Shown piece by piece: positions 1 through 10,723 of a stretch of DNA of 64,000 nt. The notes beneath the pieces are model-generated. The model was not told the origin of the DNA. It worked only from the letters and a program-made list of their open reading frames with translations, and did no database searches. Position 1 is the stretch's first letter. Every line of letters starts with the position of its first letter. The translations under genes and the position numbers were made by a program. The stretch is from TMP-86 sp039807285 (GTDB taxonomy: Bacteria; Pseudomonadota; Gammaproteobacteria; Steroidobacterales; Steroidobacteraceae): positions 74,266 to 138,265 of the forward strand of contig JBGAGK010000011.1 of NCBI GenBank assembly GCA_044226785.1, in the 5' to 3' direction.

Positions 1-2700
1 CTCGGCGAGATCGATGCGGAAGTCCGTGAGCGTGAGGTCCGCGATGGAGACCCCGGTGGAGAGGTCCTCCAGGTCGATGACGGCATCCTGCAGCTTGAGC
101 AACTGCTTGCGGCGGTACTCGAGGTCGTTCATCGGGTTGCCTGATTGCTGCTCGATCAGGTTCTCCTCGCCGGTGGCGGAAATGTCGAGCAGCACCATGC
201 GGCCGCTGACCCGCTGTTCCAGGTTGATGTACTCCTCCAGCTCCATGTTGGGCCAGAAGTTGACGAGCTGGATGCGCTCGTTGGGCGACCCGAGGCGGTC
301 GATGCGACCGAAGCGCTGGATGATGCGCACCGGATTCCAGTGGATGTCGTAGTTGATCAGCCAGTCGCAGTCCTGCAGGTTCTGACCCTCGGAGATGCAG
401 TCGGTGGCGATGAGCAGATCGAGGTCTCCCTCGGCGGCGAATTCTTCCGGGCGCTCCTTCGCGCGGGGCGCGAAGGCGGTGAGGATCGAGGCGAGGTCCT
501 TGCGCAGGCCGGGGAGCGTTGCCTGGTTGCTGCCCGCACCCGTGACCAGCGCCGAGTCCACGCCGAGGGTCGCCTTGGCCCATGGCGCGAGCTGCTCATA
601 GAGATAGCGGGCGGTATCGGCGAAGGCGGTGAAAACGATGACCTTGCGGTTGCCGGGATTGATCGGGTTGCGGCACTTGTGCGCGATCACCTCGCGCAGC
701 GCAATGAGCTTGGCGTCGCGAGCGGCATCCACCTGCCGGGCTGCTGAGACGAGCGTGGCCAGCCGGTTGCGGTCCTCGACCAGATCCTGCCGCCAGCGGA
801 TGAGGTCCACGTCCTTGAGCAGCACCTTGACCTTGCGGCCGACGACCAGGCTCTCGAAGGCCGGGTCGTCGAGGTCCAGGTCGTCGATCGAGAGCTCGAG
901 TTCTTCCAGCTCGTCCGCCTCTGCCTCGATGCGCGCCAGCGTGGCCTCCACGTCCCCGAGCTGTCGCTGCACGGTGAGCGCGAACGAGGGCACGGCGCTT
1001 TCCATGCGCTTGAGCACATTCACGCGCAGCAGGTGGATCAGGCTCTCCTCGCGGTCCGCCTGGCGGAAGAAGCCGGTACCGCCCTTTACCTGCGTGCTGT
1101 ACTTCCTGTCGTAGGCCTCCTGCTTGTGCGGCAGCACGTAGCGCAGCGGGGCGTACGAGGCGAGGTTCAGGCGGCGGATCTCGAGGTTGATGTCGGCAAT
1201 GGGCGGGAAGTCCCCGGCGCGGTCCACGTCGGCCTTGATGTTGATGGGCTTGAGCCGCTCCGGAAAGCGGCCGGTTTCCGTGGTGCCGTAGTACTTCTCG
1301 ATGTGGCGGCGCGAACGGGCAATCGTGAGCAGGTCGAGCAGGGTGAAGTAGTCGAAGCCCAGCATCTCGATCAGCCGCGACGGCGTGCGCTCGGTCTCGC
1401 CAAGGTCGAGCCAGCGGTTGAACTGCTTCTGTGCCAGGCGCGTGGTGGCGTCGATGCTGCCGATGCCGTGATCGACCAGCGCCGTGTCGTCGCCCTCGGT
1501 GGCGAAGGCAATCTGGTTGCGCAGGTCCGCCAGCCGATTGTTCACCGGCGTGGCCGAGAGCATGAGCACGCGCGTCTTGACCCCCTCGCGGATGATCTTG
1601 CGCATCAGCCGGTCGTAGCGCGTCTCCCCTCCCGCCTGCGGCGTCTTCTTGTTGCGGAAGTTGTGCGACTCGTCGATGACGACGAGGTCGTAATTGCCCC
1701 AGTTCACATGGGCCAGATCGATGTCGCCGGATTGCCCGCCGTCACGGGACAGGTCGGTGTGATTCAGGACGTCGTAGTTGAAGCGGTCGGCAGCCAGGAT
1801 GTTGCGGCGGTCGTTGGCCCTGTAGAGCGTCCAGTTGTCGCGCAGGCGCTTGGGCGCCAGCACCAGCACCCGGTCATTGCGCAGCTCGTGATACTTGATG
1901 ATGGCGAGTGCCTCGAAGGTCTTCCCGAGGCCCACGCTGTCCGCGATGATGCAGCCGCCGAAGCGGTTGAGCTTGTCGATGGCGCCCACCACGCCATCGC
2001 GCTGGAACTTGTAGAGCTTCTTCCAGACGACGGTGTTGCGGATGCCGGTGGCCGACTTGACGATCTGTTCCTCGTCGAGCTCGTCGCCGCGGCTGGCGAA
2101 CAGATGGTGGAGTATGAGCGCGTAGGCGAGGTGCGGGTCGCGGTGGCGCGCGATCTGATCGAGCGCTTCGATGACCGAGGCCTTCGCGCCGGGATTGTTT
2201 GGCAGCATCGACCATTGCGCGTCGAACCACTGGCTCAGCAGTAGCGCTTCCTCCGGGGTTTCGGACACCTGGATCAGGCTGAGCGGGTTGCCCGGCGTGA
2301 GCCCGAGCCCATCTGTGCTGAAGGCCAGCGATCCGAGCAGCGACAGGACGGCCTGCTCCTTGTCGTCACGCAAGACCATGGCGCCCTGTGGTACGGCGCT
2401 GCCGGCGCGGCGGACGTCTGCCTTGCCGTCGAGCCACTTGCTCAACTGGGCAGCGAGCCAGCGCGCCTGGAGCCGATTGCGCGCGGGACGATCGTTGCCG
2501 GATCCGAAAAGTGCCAATGCCGCGTCATCTGATGGCAAGACAAAGCGACAGAGTCCTGCGCTCACGAGTTGAGGAAGCAGCTCCGCGAATGCAAAGAGTG
2601 ACAGCACCGAGGTTACTGCATCAAGCCGCCGCCCCGCACCGAGGGAAGAACGGACCAGATCGACGACGCGGTCGTTGCCGGTATTGCGGACGAACTTCAT
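1..2700 (-). CDS. SNF2-family DEAD/DEAH helicase with degenerate PLD-like N-terminus (3' end off window)
   Basis: Reading the minus strand from the ATG at 2698-2700 gives 900 codons with no stop to the window edge, so the C-terminus is missing. Residues about 1-190 resemble the PLD-like N-terminal domain of Snf2-type helicases, but where a PLD HxK would lie (about residue 103) the sequence reads QGA, so this domain is probably not catalytic. A superfamily-2 ATPase follows: Walker A GLGKT near residue 255, Walker B/DEAH-type DESH near 341, SATP near 380, and motif VI QRFGRIDRLG near 793. Such proteins are common in defence islands, next to DNA methylases or in DISARM-like and restriction-like loci; no partner is visible here. 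No clear ribosome site precedes the ATG. It lies downstream of the mpl-LON pair on the same strand, after a 181 bp gap. The helicase call is firm; a defence role is inferred. Confidence 0.85.
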   Translation of the reverse strand, partial: MKFVRNTGNDRVVDLVRSSLGAGRRLDAVTSVLSLFAFAELLPQLVSAGLCRFVLPSDDAALALFGSGNDRPARNRLQARWLAAQLSKWLDGKADVRRAGSAVPQGAMVLRDDKEQAVLSLLGSLAFSTDGLGLTPGNPLSLIQVSETPEEALLLSQWFDAQWSMLPNNPGAKASVIEALDQIARHRDPHLAYALILHHLFASRGDELDEEQIVKSATGIRNTVVWKKLYKFQRDGVVGAIDKLNRFGGCIIADSVGLGKTFEALAIIKYHELRNDRVLVLAPKRLRDNWTLYRANDRRNILAADRFNYDVLNHTDLSRDGGQSGDIDLAHVNWGNYDLVVIDESHNFRNKKTPQAGGETRYDRLMRKIIREGVKTRVLMLSATPVNNRLADLRNQIAFATEGDDTALVDHGIGSIDATTRLAQKQFNRWLDLGETERTPSRLIEMLGFDYFTLLDLLTIARSRRHIEKYYGTTETGRFPERLKPINIKADVDRAGDFPPIADINLEIRRLNLASYAPLRYVLPHKQEAYDRKYSTQVKGGTGFFRQADREESLIHLLRVNVLKRMESAVPSFALTVQRQLGDVEATLARIEAEADELEELELSIDDLDLDDPAFESLVVGRKVKVLLKDVDLIRWRQDLVEDRNRLATLVSAARQVDAARDAKLIALREVIAHKCRNPINPGNRKVIVFTAFADTARYLYEQLAPWAKATLGVDSALVTGAGSNQATLPGLRKDLASILTAFAPRAKERPEEFAAEGDLDLLIATDCISEGQNLQDCDWLINYDIHWNPVRIIQRFGRIDRLGSPNERIQLVNFWPNMELEEYINLEQRVSGRMVLLDISATGEENLIEQQSGNPMNDLEYRRKQLLKLQDAVIDLEDLSTGVSIADLTLTDFRIDLAE

Positions 2701-2881
2701 GTGTCGCTACTCGCAAACTCAAAGGCGGTTCACCCGTGCACAGCTTTCGCACGCTGCTCGATGAATTGTCCACCATCGTGCGTAACACCTGCCGGACACG
2801 CGTCGGACGCTCGACACTGCAACATGCCTCAACTCCCTGGTCTACCGAGAAATCCCCTTCACCCCGACCAGGAACTCCCGG

Positions 2882-3484
2882 CTAGTTGACCGATCCGGTC
2901 GGTGGCAGCGCACCGGCCGCGGCGCTTCGGATCAACGGCATCAGGAAATCCAGGCGCGCGACCGGATCGTCCATCTCGAGGCAACGCTGCTTGTCAGCGA
3001 CGTCGATGGGCAGGATTTCTGCCAGCCTGTATCCCAGCCAGACGGCATCGTCCACCTGCAATTGCATGTCGGCGTAGAGCTCACCCAGCTGCGGCAGGAC
3101 ACCCCGAACCAGATCGGCCAGATGCGCGTGACGCGAAAGCACCGGCTGTGGCGGGTTCTCCTCCAGCAGGACGACATCCGCCAGATTCAGCCCGTCCCCC
3201 TGCACCATCCTCTGCCGGACGCGAAAGCGCCGGCGCCCGACACAGGAAATCCCCAGCAATCCGTCGGCCAGCTGATGGAAATCCGCGATGTGTGCCGTAG
3301 TGCCGACCTCGACCGTGGTCGATGGTCCCACTTCCGAGCCCTCGAGGATCAGCAACACGCCGAAGTCCAGGGACTCGTGCATGCAGCGCCGCACCATGTC
3401 CACGTAACGGGCCTCGAAAATGCGCAACGGCAACGGACCCTGCGGGAACAGCACGATGCGCAAGGGAAACATCGGTAGCTGCAT
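2882..3484 (-). CDS. LON substrate-binding-domain protein
   Basis: A 200-residue protein consisting only of the N-terminal substrate-binding domain of Lon protease. It opens with the characteristic hydrophobic stretch LPMFPLRIVLFPQGPLPLRIFE and has no AAA+ ATPase or protease domain. Stand-alone LON-domain proteins of this size are widespread in proteobacteria and their role is not settled; they are thought to bind unfolded or specific proteins. The gene starts 5 bp after the mpl stop codon on the same strand, so the two are probably co-transcribed. Confidence 0.85.
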   Translation of the reverse strand: MQLPMFPLRIVLFPQGPLPLRIFEARYVDMVRRCMHESLDFGVLLILEGSEVGPSTTVEVGTTAHIADFHQLADGLLGISCVGRRRFRVRQRMVQGDGLNLADVVLLEENPPQPVLSRHAHLADLVRGVLPQLGELYADMQLQVDDAVWLGYRLAEILPIDVADKQRCLEMDDPVARLDFLMPLIRSAAAGALPPTGSVN

Positions 3485-3489
3485 GGGCC

Positions 3490-4914
3490 TCAGCTCCGCT
3501 CACGCAGGAGCTTCAGCACCTGCTCGTGCAGGCCGCCGAACCCTCCGTTGCTCATGATCAGCACGTGATCCCCCCTGCGCGCTTCCCTCACCACTTCGGC
3601 GGCAAGCCGCGGGACATCCGGGGAAAAATGCACCCGTGAACCCATCCCGGCGAGCTGGGCGGGCAGATCCCACCCGAGGCCAGGAGGATGATGAATCCAG
3701 ATCTCATCGGCCTGGGCCAGGGAATCTGCCAACTGATCCTTGTGCACACCGAGCTTCATGGTATTCGAGCGCGGCTCGAGCACGGCGAGGATGCGTGCCG
3801 GACCGATGCGCGCCCGCAGCCCTTCGAGCGTGGTGCGGATTGCAGTGGGGTGATGCGCGAAGTCATCATATACGGTGACGCCATCGATGCAGCCCCGCAC
3901 CTCCATGCGCCGCTTCACGCCCCGGAACCGGCCCAGCGCCTCGATGGCGCGCCCCGGATCAACCCCTGCCTGGGCAGCGGCAGCCACTGCGGCCAGCGCA
4001 TTCATCACATTGTGTTCGCCCAACAGATCCCAGCGCAGCACTCCCCGCGAGCTGTCATTCCTGAACACCTCGATCCCGTTTGCGCCCCGCACGGCGTGCC
4101 AGTGGACTGCAGCGGCCCCTTTTTCATTTTCGTGCGGACCCGAATGGAAGGTCTCGACCGGTGTCCAGCAGCCCTGCGCCAGAGTCGTGGCCAGCTCCGG
4201 GTCGGCGCCATTGACGATCAATCGGCCGGCCGCCGGCACCGTACGCAGGAGCTGATGAAACTGCCAGCGGATCGCAGCGACATCGGGATAGATGTCGGCG
4301 TGATCGTATTCGAGGTTGTTGAGTACCGCCGTGCGTGGCCGGTAGTGCACGAACTTGGCCCGCTTGTCGAAGAATGCAGTGTCGTATTCGTCCGCCTCGA
4401 TCACGAAATACGCAGATGTACCGAGCCGCGCGGTGATGTCGAAATTGGATGGCACGCCGCCGATGAGAAAACCAGGAGCAAGACCCGCATCCTCCAGAAT
4501 CCAGGCCAGCATGCTGCTGGTGGTGGTCTTTCCATGAGTCCCGGCTACTGCGATGACATGCCGGCCGCGCAAGACCTGCTCGCCCAGCCACTGCGGCCCC
4601 GAGGTGTAGGCAAGGCCCCGGTCGAGCATGGCCTCCACCACCGGCTTGCCGCGGCTCATGGCGTTGCCGACGATGATCATGTCGGCACCCACATCGAGCT
4701 GCGCCGCCTCGTACCCCGGGATCAGTTCGATGCCCAGCGTCTGGAGCTGCGTGCTCATCGGCGGATAGATGTTCGCATCGGAACCGGTGACGCGGTATCC
4801 CAGCGCCCTGGCGATGGCCGCAATACCACCCATGAACGTGCCCGCGACACCCAGGATGTGTACGTGCGGACTGCGTTTGCCGTCGTGCGAGGTCGGGGAA
4901 GCTGATTGGGTCAT
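3490..4914 (-). CDS. mpl: UDP-N-acetylmuramate:L-alanyl-gamma-D-glutamyl-meso-diaminopimelate ligase
   Basis: Mpl is a cytoplasmic Mur-ligase that attaches recycled murein tripeptide to UDP-MurNAc, saving peptidoglycan turnover products. The 474-residue length matches the family (about 455-470). The N-terminal Rossmann motif reads HILGVAGTFMGGIAAIARALG, the ATP loop is GTHGKTTTSSM, and the central EADEYDTAFFDKRAKFVHY block is typical of Mpl rather than MurC. The frame stays open well upstream of 4914, but homology begins only at MTQSASPTSH, so I use the ATG at 4912-4914. It is divergent from rnd with only 32 bp between start codons, so its promoter must overlap the rnd coding region. It is probably transcribed with the LON-domain gene. 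Confidence 0.95.
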   Translation of the reverse strand: MTQSASPTSHDGKRSPHVHILGVAGTFMGGIAAIARALGYRVTGSDANIYPPMSTQLQTLGIELIPGYEAAQLDVGADMIIVGNAMSRGKPVVEAMLDRGLAYTSGPQWLGEQVLRGRHVIAVAGTHGKTTTSSMLAWILEDAGLAPGFLIGGVPSNFDITARLGTSAYFVIEADEYDTAFFDKRAKFVHYRPRTAVLNNLEYDHADIYPDVAAIRWQFHQLLRTVPAAGRLIVNGADPELATTLAQGCWTPVETFHSGPHENEKGAAAVHWHAVRGANGIEVFRNDSSRGVLRWDLLGEHNVMNALAAVAAAAQAGVDPGRAIEALGRFRGVKRRMEVRGCIDGVTVYDDFAHHPTAIRTTLEGLRARIGPARILAVLEPRSNTMKLGVHKDQLADSLAQADEIWIHHPPGLGWDLPAQLAGMGSRVHFSPDVPRLAAEVVREARRGDHVLIMSNGGFGGLHEQVLKLLRERS

Positions 4915-4946
4915 AATCGCCGGCAAATTGTACACGTGGACCCTCC

Positions 4947-5997
4947 ATGACAGAGACGAATTGGATCGGCGACGAGCAACGACTGGGCGCGCTGGCGCAG
5001 GAGCTGGCGGACAGCGACTGGGATCAGCGCGCCACGCGGCCTGTGGCTCGTCGATGCGCTGGCAATGCGTGATCTGGACTTGCTGGTCCCGGTGTTTGGC
5101 GCGGCGCGCACGCGCAAGATCGCCCACGCGGCCCGCCAGGACCTCGAGGCCCTGTTCCTGATCACGCACCAGGTACCCGCCCCGGTATTCGACACACAGA
5201 TTGCCGCGGGCTGCGCAGGGTTGAAGGCCCAGATCGGATACGCGGATCTGTGTGATACGCTGCTCGGAGTCCACGTCGGCAAGAGCCAGACCCGCACCGA
5301 CTGGTCGCGTCGCCCCTTGAGCCGGGCGCAACTGGATTACGCCGCGCAGGATGTGCAGCATCTGCAGGCCATCACCAGCGTCCTCGCCGAGCGCCTCGAT
5401 CAGCTGGGACGCAGTGCCTGGGTCGCTGAGGATTGCGCGCTGCTGTCCGACCCGGCGCTGTATGAAAGCGATACGGAGCAGGCCTGGCAGCGGCTCAAGG
5501 GGCTGGATCAGATGCACCCCGGAGCACGCGGCATCGCCCGGGATCTGGCGACCTGGCGCGAACAGCAGGCGCGCGCGCGCAACCTGCCTCGATCCTGGGT
5601 CCTGTCGGATGCCGGCCTGATCGGTCTGTCGCGACAGGCGCCGGCCGACGAGGCCGCTGCGCGGCTTGCCGCTCCGGAATGTGCCAATTGGCGTGACCCG
5701 GTGCTGCGCTCGTTGCTGGAGGTCATGGCCCGGAGCCGGCCAGCGACCGAGCCAGCCCTGTCCATCGAGGAGATCAGACCCACACCGGTCCAGAAGGATC
5801 TGATCCAGCGCCTTGCCCGAATGGTCGACGAGCGTGCCCGGGCGCTGGGGATCAGCCCCGAGATCCTCGCGACACGAGGCGAATTGCGTGCGCTGGTGAT
5901 GCACGAGACGAAGCGCTCTTCACCGCAAATGCCGTGCCTTCGCGGCTGGCGCCGGGAACAGATCGGCAACGATCTGCTGGCGATGCTGGGAGGGTGA
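4947..5997 (+). pseudogene. rnd: ribonuclease D, internal deletion and frameshift
   Basis: RNase D is a DEDDy 3'-5' exoribonuclease that trims tRNA precursors. A normal RNase D start (ATG 4947-4949, MTETNWIGDEQRLGALAQEL) runs in frame only to a stop at 5070-5072. From about 5023 the family sequence resumes one frame over (ISAPRGLWLVDALAMRDLDLL) and continues to 5997 through the second acidic motif (HAARQDLEAL), the YAAQD motif and the HRDC-type C-terminus. Between the two parts the stretch that should carry the first catalytic motif (LDTEF, then RERTYYP) is absent. About 20 codons appear lost, with a length of 2 modulo 3. A shorter ORF from the ATG at 5065 would lack the DxE residues and should be inactive. 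It may be a true pseudogene or an assembly deletion. Confidence 0.85.
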
Positions 5998-6024
5998 GCC
6001 TGATTGCGCTCCGGGCGCCGGGAA

Positions 6025-6684
6025 TCAGCCCGCTCCGATGGCGGATTTCAGCGCGGCGAACACCTGGTCTACCGGACCATCGGCATCGATGACCCGCAGC
6101 AGTCCCGCCGCCCGGTAGTGTTCGATCAGCGGTTCGGTCTGTGCTGCGTAGACCTCGAGCCGCCGGGCGATGACGTCCTCCCGGTCGTCCGGACGCTGGA
6201 CAAGACGCGGCTTGTCACCACAACGGTCGCAGTGCGGGGGGGTGCCGGGCGGCGCCGTGTGGATATTGAACACCCGTCCGCACTGCTCACAGATGCGACG
6301 TCCGGACAGACGCTTGAGCAGCACGTCCGTATCCACCTGCATCAGTATCACGGCGTCGAGCGGCTGGCCCATCTCGTCCAGCAATGCGCTCAGCGCCCTG
6401 GCCTGCGCGATGTTGCGGGGAAATCCGTCCAGGATGAACCCGTTGGCCGCATCCTGGCGCATCAGACGTTCACGGATCATGTTGAGCACGATGCCGTCCT
6501 CGACCAGCTTGCCGGCATCCATGGCTACCTTGGCCTGCAGGCCCAGTGCGGTCCTGCGCGCCACGGCATCACGCAACAGATCGCCGGTGGAGACCTGCGG
6601 TATGCCGTAGGTCTCCACCAGCCGCTGGGACTGGGTTCCCTTCCCCGATCCCGGAGCACCCAGCAATACGATCCTGATTGTAAT
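6025..6684 (-). CDS. adk: adenylate kinase, start codon non-canonical
   Basis: Adenylate kinase interconverts ATP, ADP and AMP and is essential. The P-loop GAPGSGKGTQ, the NMP-binding region, DGFPRNIAQA and the C-terminal R-rich segment are all present. The LID carries two Cys pairs (CEQC and CDRC), the zinc-binding type. The start is odd. The family begins MRIxLLGAPG, and here the codons read ATT ACA ATC AGG ATC GTA TTG CTG GGT, with no in-frame ATG or GTG before the stop at 6721-6723. The only canonical option, TTG at 6664-6666, would remove the first beta-strand. ATT at 6682-6684 sits 8 nt after a GGGGG purine run and is my choice; ATC at 6676-6678 lies where the family Met would be. The gene is convergent with rnd. 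Confidence 0.9.
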   Translation of the reverse strand: MTIRIVLLGAPGSGKGTQSQRLVETYGIPQVSTGDLLRDAVARRTALGLQAKVAMDAGKLVEDGIVLNMIRERLMRQDAANGFILDGFPRNIAQARALSALLDEMGQPLDAVILMQVDTDVLLKRLSGRRICEQCGRVFNIHTAPPGTPPHCDRCGDKPRLVQRPDDREDVIARRLEVYAAQTEPLIEHYRAAGLLRVIDADGPVDQVFAALKSAIGAG

Positions 6685-6873
6685 TTTCGAAACCCCCGGC
6701 TCCAGATCAAGCGCGATAAGCTACCTTCACTCCGGTTCACGCGTCAAACCGGAAGCTACGGATGTCCCGCACGTGCAATCCGGGTTCACCGCCTCGAAAC
6801 CCGCCGCCCGGTGCCCCCCGCCCCGCGATCGGCTATTCTTGGGCGGCTCTCCGCCCCGACAAGGTCCTGCGTC

Positions 6874-8145
6874 ATGAAGAAGCCTGCACCCCGGAACGCC
6901 TTCTACGCCCAATCAGGGGGCGTCACCGCAGTCATCAATGCTTCCGCCTGCGGACTGATCGAGACCGCCCGCAAGCATCGGGACCGCATCGGCAAGGTGT
7001 ATGCCGGCCGGCACGGAATCATCGGCGCACTGACCGAGGACCTGATCGACGTATACGCCGAGACACCGGCCACCATCCGCGGCCTGCGGCACACGCCCGG
7101 TGGCGCATTCGGCTCAGCCCGTTACAAGCTCAAGGGTCTGGACGTGAACCGCGCCCAGTACGAACGCCTGATCGAGGTATTCCGCGCCCACGATATCGGC
7201 TATTTCTTCTACAACGGTGGCAACGACTCGATGGACACAGCCAACAAGGTGTCCCAGATCGGCGAACAGCTCGGGTTCCCCATCACGTGCATCGGCATCC
7301 CCAAGACCGTGGACAACGACCTTCCGCTCACCGACTGCTGCCCCGGATTCGGTTCGGTCGCAAAATACGTGGCCGTATCGACGCGGGAGGCGGCACTTGA
7401 CGTGGCCTCCATGGCCCGCACCTCCACCAAGGTGTTCGTGCTCGAAGTCATGGGGCGCCATGCGGGCTGGATCGCGGCCGCGGCCGGTCTTGCCGGCCAG
7501 AAGGCCGGTGAGGCGCCTCACGCCATCCTGTTCCCCGAGATCCCGTTCGACCAGCCGCGCTTCCTGGAGAAAGTGAAAACCAGCGTCGAGCGTTACGGTT
7601 ACTGTGTGGCTGTGGTCTCCGAGGGTGTGCAGGATGCTCAGGGCAGATTCCTCGCCGAAGCCGGTGGCACCGATGCCTTTGGACATGCCCAGCTGGGCGG
7701 CGTCGGTCCCCTGATCGCACAGATGGTCAAGGAATCCCTGGGATACAAGTACCACTGGGCCGTGGCCGACTACCTGCAGCGTTCTGCCCGGCACATCGCC
7801 TCCCGGGTCGATGTGGAACAGGCCTACGCGGTGGGGAAGGCCGCGGTGGAACTGGCAGTGGCAGGCCGCAATGCCGTCATGCCGATCATCGTGCGCCGCT
7901 CCGACCGGCCCTACCGCTGGAGTCTCGGTGAAGCGCCGTTGAGCGCGGTGGCCAACGCCGAAAAGAAAGTGCCAAGGCACTTCATCACCGCAGACGGCTT
8001 CGGCATCACCGCTGCCGCCCGACGTTATCTCGCCCCGCTGATCGGCGGTGAGGACTACCCGCCCTTCCGCAACGGGCTGCCGGTTTATGTCGAAGTGCGG
8101 GGAAAACCGGTCCGCAAGCGGCTCAAGGGCACTTTTGTGCTATAG
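6874..8145 (+). CDS. pyrophosphate-dependent 6-phosphofructokinase
   Basis: A 423-residue phosphofructokinase that interconverts fructose-6-phosphate and fructose-1,6-bisphosphate. Donor-site residues favour pyrophosphate over ATP: the ATP-type GGDGS motif is GGNDSMDT here, and PGTIDND is PKTVDND with the lysine typical of PPi enzymes. The start is set by an AAGG ribosome site 9 nt before the ATG at 6874; the open frame extends back to 6004 but that part opposes adk. It is followed 68 bp later by a membrane pyrophosphatase, a pairing known in methylotrophic gammaproteobacteria, where the reversible PPi enzyme and the PPi-driven pump share one pyrophosphate pool. PPi use is inferred from residues. 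Confidence 0.9.
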   Translation: MKKPAPRNAFYAQSGGVTAVINASACGLIETARKHRDRIGKVYAGRHGIIGALTEDLIDVYAETPATIRGLRHTPGGAFGSARYKLKGLDVNRAQYERLIEVFRAHDIGYFFYNGGNDSMDTANKVSQIGEQLGFPITCIGIPKTVDNDLPLTDCCPGFGSVAKYVAVSTREAALDVASMARTSTKVFVLEVMGRHAGWIAAAAGLAGQKAGEAPHAILFPEIPFDQPRFLEKVKTSVERYGYCVAVVSEGVQDAQGRFLAEAGGTDAFGHAQLGGVGPLIAQMVKESLGYKYHWAVADYLQRSARHIASRVDVEQAYAVGKAAVELAVAGRNAVMPIIVRRSDRPYRWSLGEAPLSAVANAEKKVPRHFITADGFGITAAARRYLAPLIGGEDYPPFRNGLPVYVEVRGKPVRKRLKGTFVL

Positions 8146-8213
8146 TCGCGCCCGCTTTTTTGGCGCAGATAAAACCATAATTTTCAAAGCACTATGTCAA
8201 TGGAGATGCCTTC

Positions 8214-10256
<2,043 letters not shown>

Positions 10257-10300
10257 GGCAGCCCTGCCATTCCAGTCGAAGGGGCGGAGGCCCGGGAGGC

Positions 10301-10720
10301 ATGGTGGCGGTCGAGCGGGCGGCGCGCAGGGTGATCATCCGGTGTCCGGTCTCGGCGGACACCTTCGCCGCGCTGATCCGGGGTGATTTCACTTCGCTGG
10401 AATCCGACCCCTGGGCCGGACGCACGCTGGCAGCGATCCGCACGCATCCGGTCCTGGGGGATTTCGGTCTGTATCGCGGGGTATTCGAGGCTGCGCCGGG
10501 CATCGAGGGTTTCACGCCCACGGCCGGGGCCACCCCGGTCGCGGGAGCCCCGGGACGCAACACGCTGTCGCACGCCGTCACGATCACGACCTATCTCGCC
10601 GCCGGCGCGGATCAGTCCCTCGCACAGGCGGCGCTGGATGCGCTGCTGGCCGCGCATCCCTGGGAGACTCCGGTGATCGAACTGGATATCGAGCCCTGCC
10701 GGCTGCTGTCACGAGGCTGA
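10301..10720 (+). CDS. small YqfO/NIF3-domain-like protein
   Basis: A 139-residue protein that I recognise only in part. The C-terminal phrase HPWETPVIELDIE resembles the HPYEEPAYEI element of the small ferredoxin-like domain found in NIF3/YqfO and CutA-type proteins. The central segment LGDFGLYRGVFEAAPGIEGFTP resembles the glycine-rich loop of the same domain. No signal peptide or membrane segment is seen. Its stop lies 3 bp from the stop of cysE on the other strand, so the two genes are convergent. Two overlapping minus-strand ORFs here look like shadows. Function unknown. Confidence 0.6.
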   Translation: MVAVERAARRVIIRCPVSADTFAALIRGDFTSLESDPWAGRTLAAIRTHPVLGDFGLYRGVFEAAPGIEGFTPTAGATPVAGAPGRNTLSHAVTITTYLAAGADQSLAQAALDALLAAHPWETPVIELDIEPCRLLSRG

Positions 10721-10723
10721 GGG

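Noticed and set aside
1033..2244. 403-codon open frame on the plus strand
   Set aside because: It lies antisense to the helicase whose motifs are clear on the minus strand; the composition (His/Val/Leu/Ala rich) is that of a codon-bias shadow.
4947..5997. Programmed frameshifting to express rnd
   Set aside because: A frameshift alone would not explain the missing DxE-containing segment, and no slippery heptamer is present at the junction.
8146..8170. Intrinsic terminator between pfk and hppA
   Set aside because: The GC-rich repeat is only about 5 bp and the T-run lies in the loop, not after the stem.
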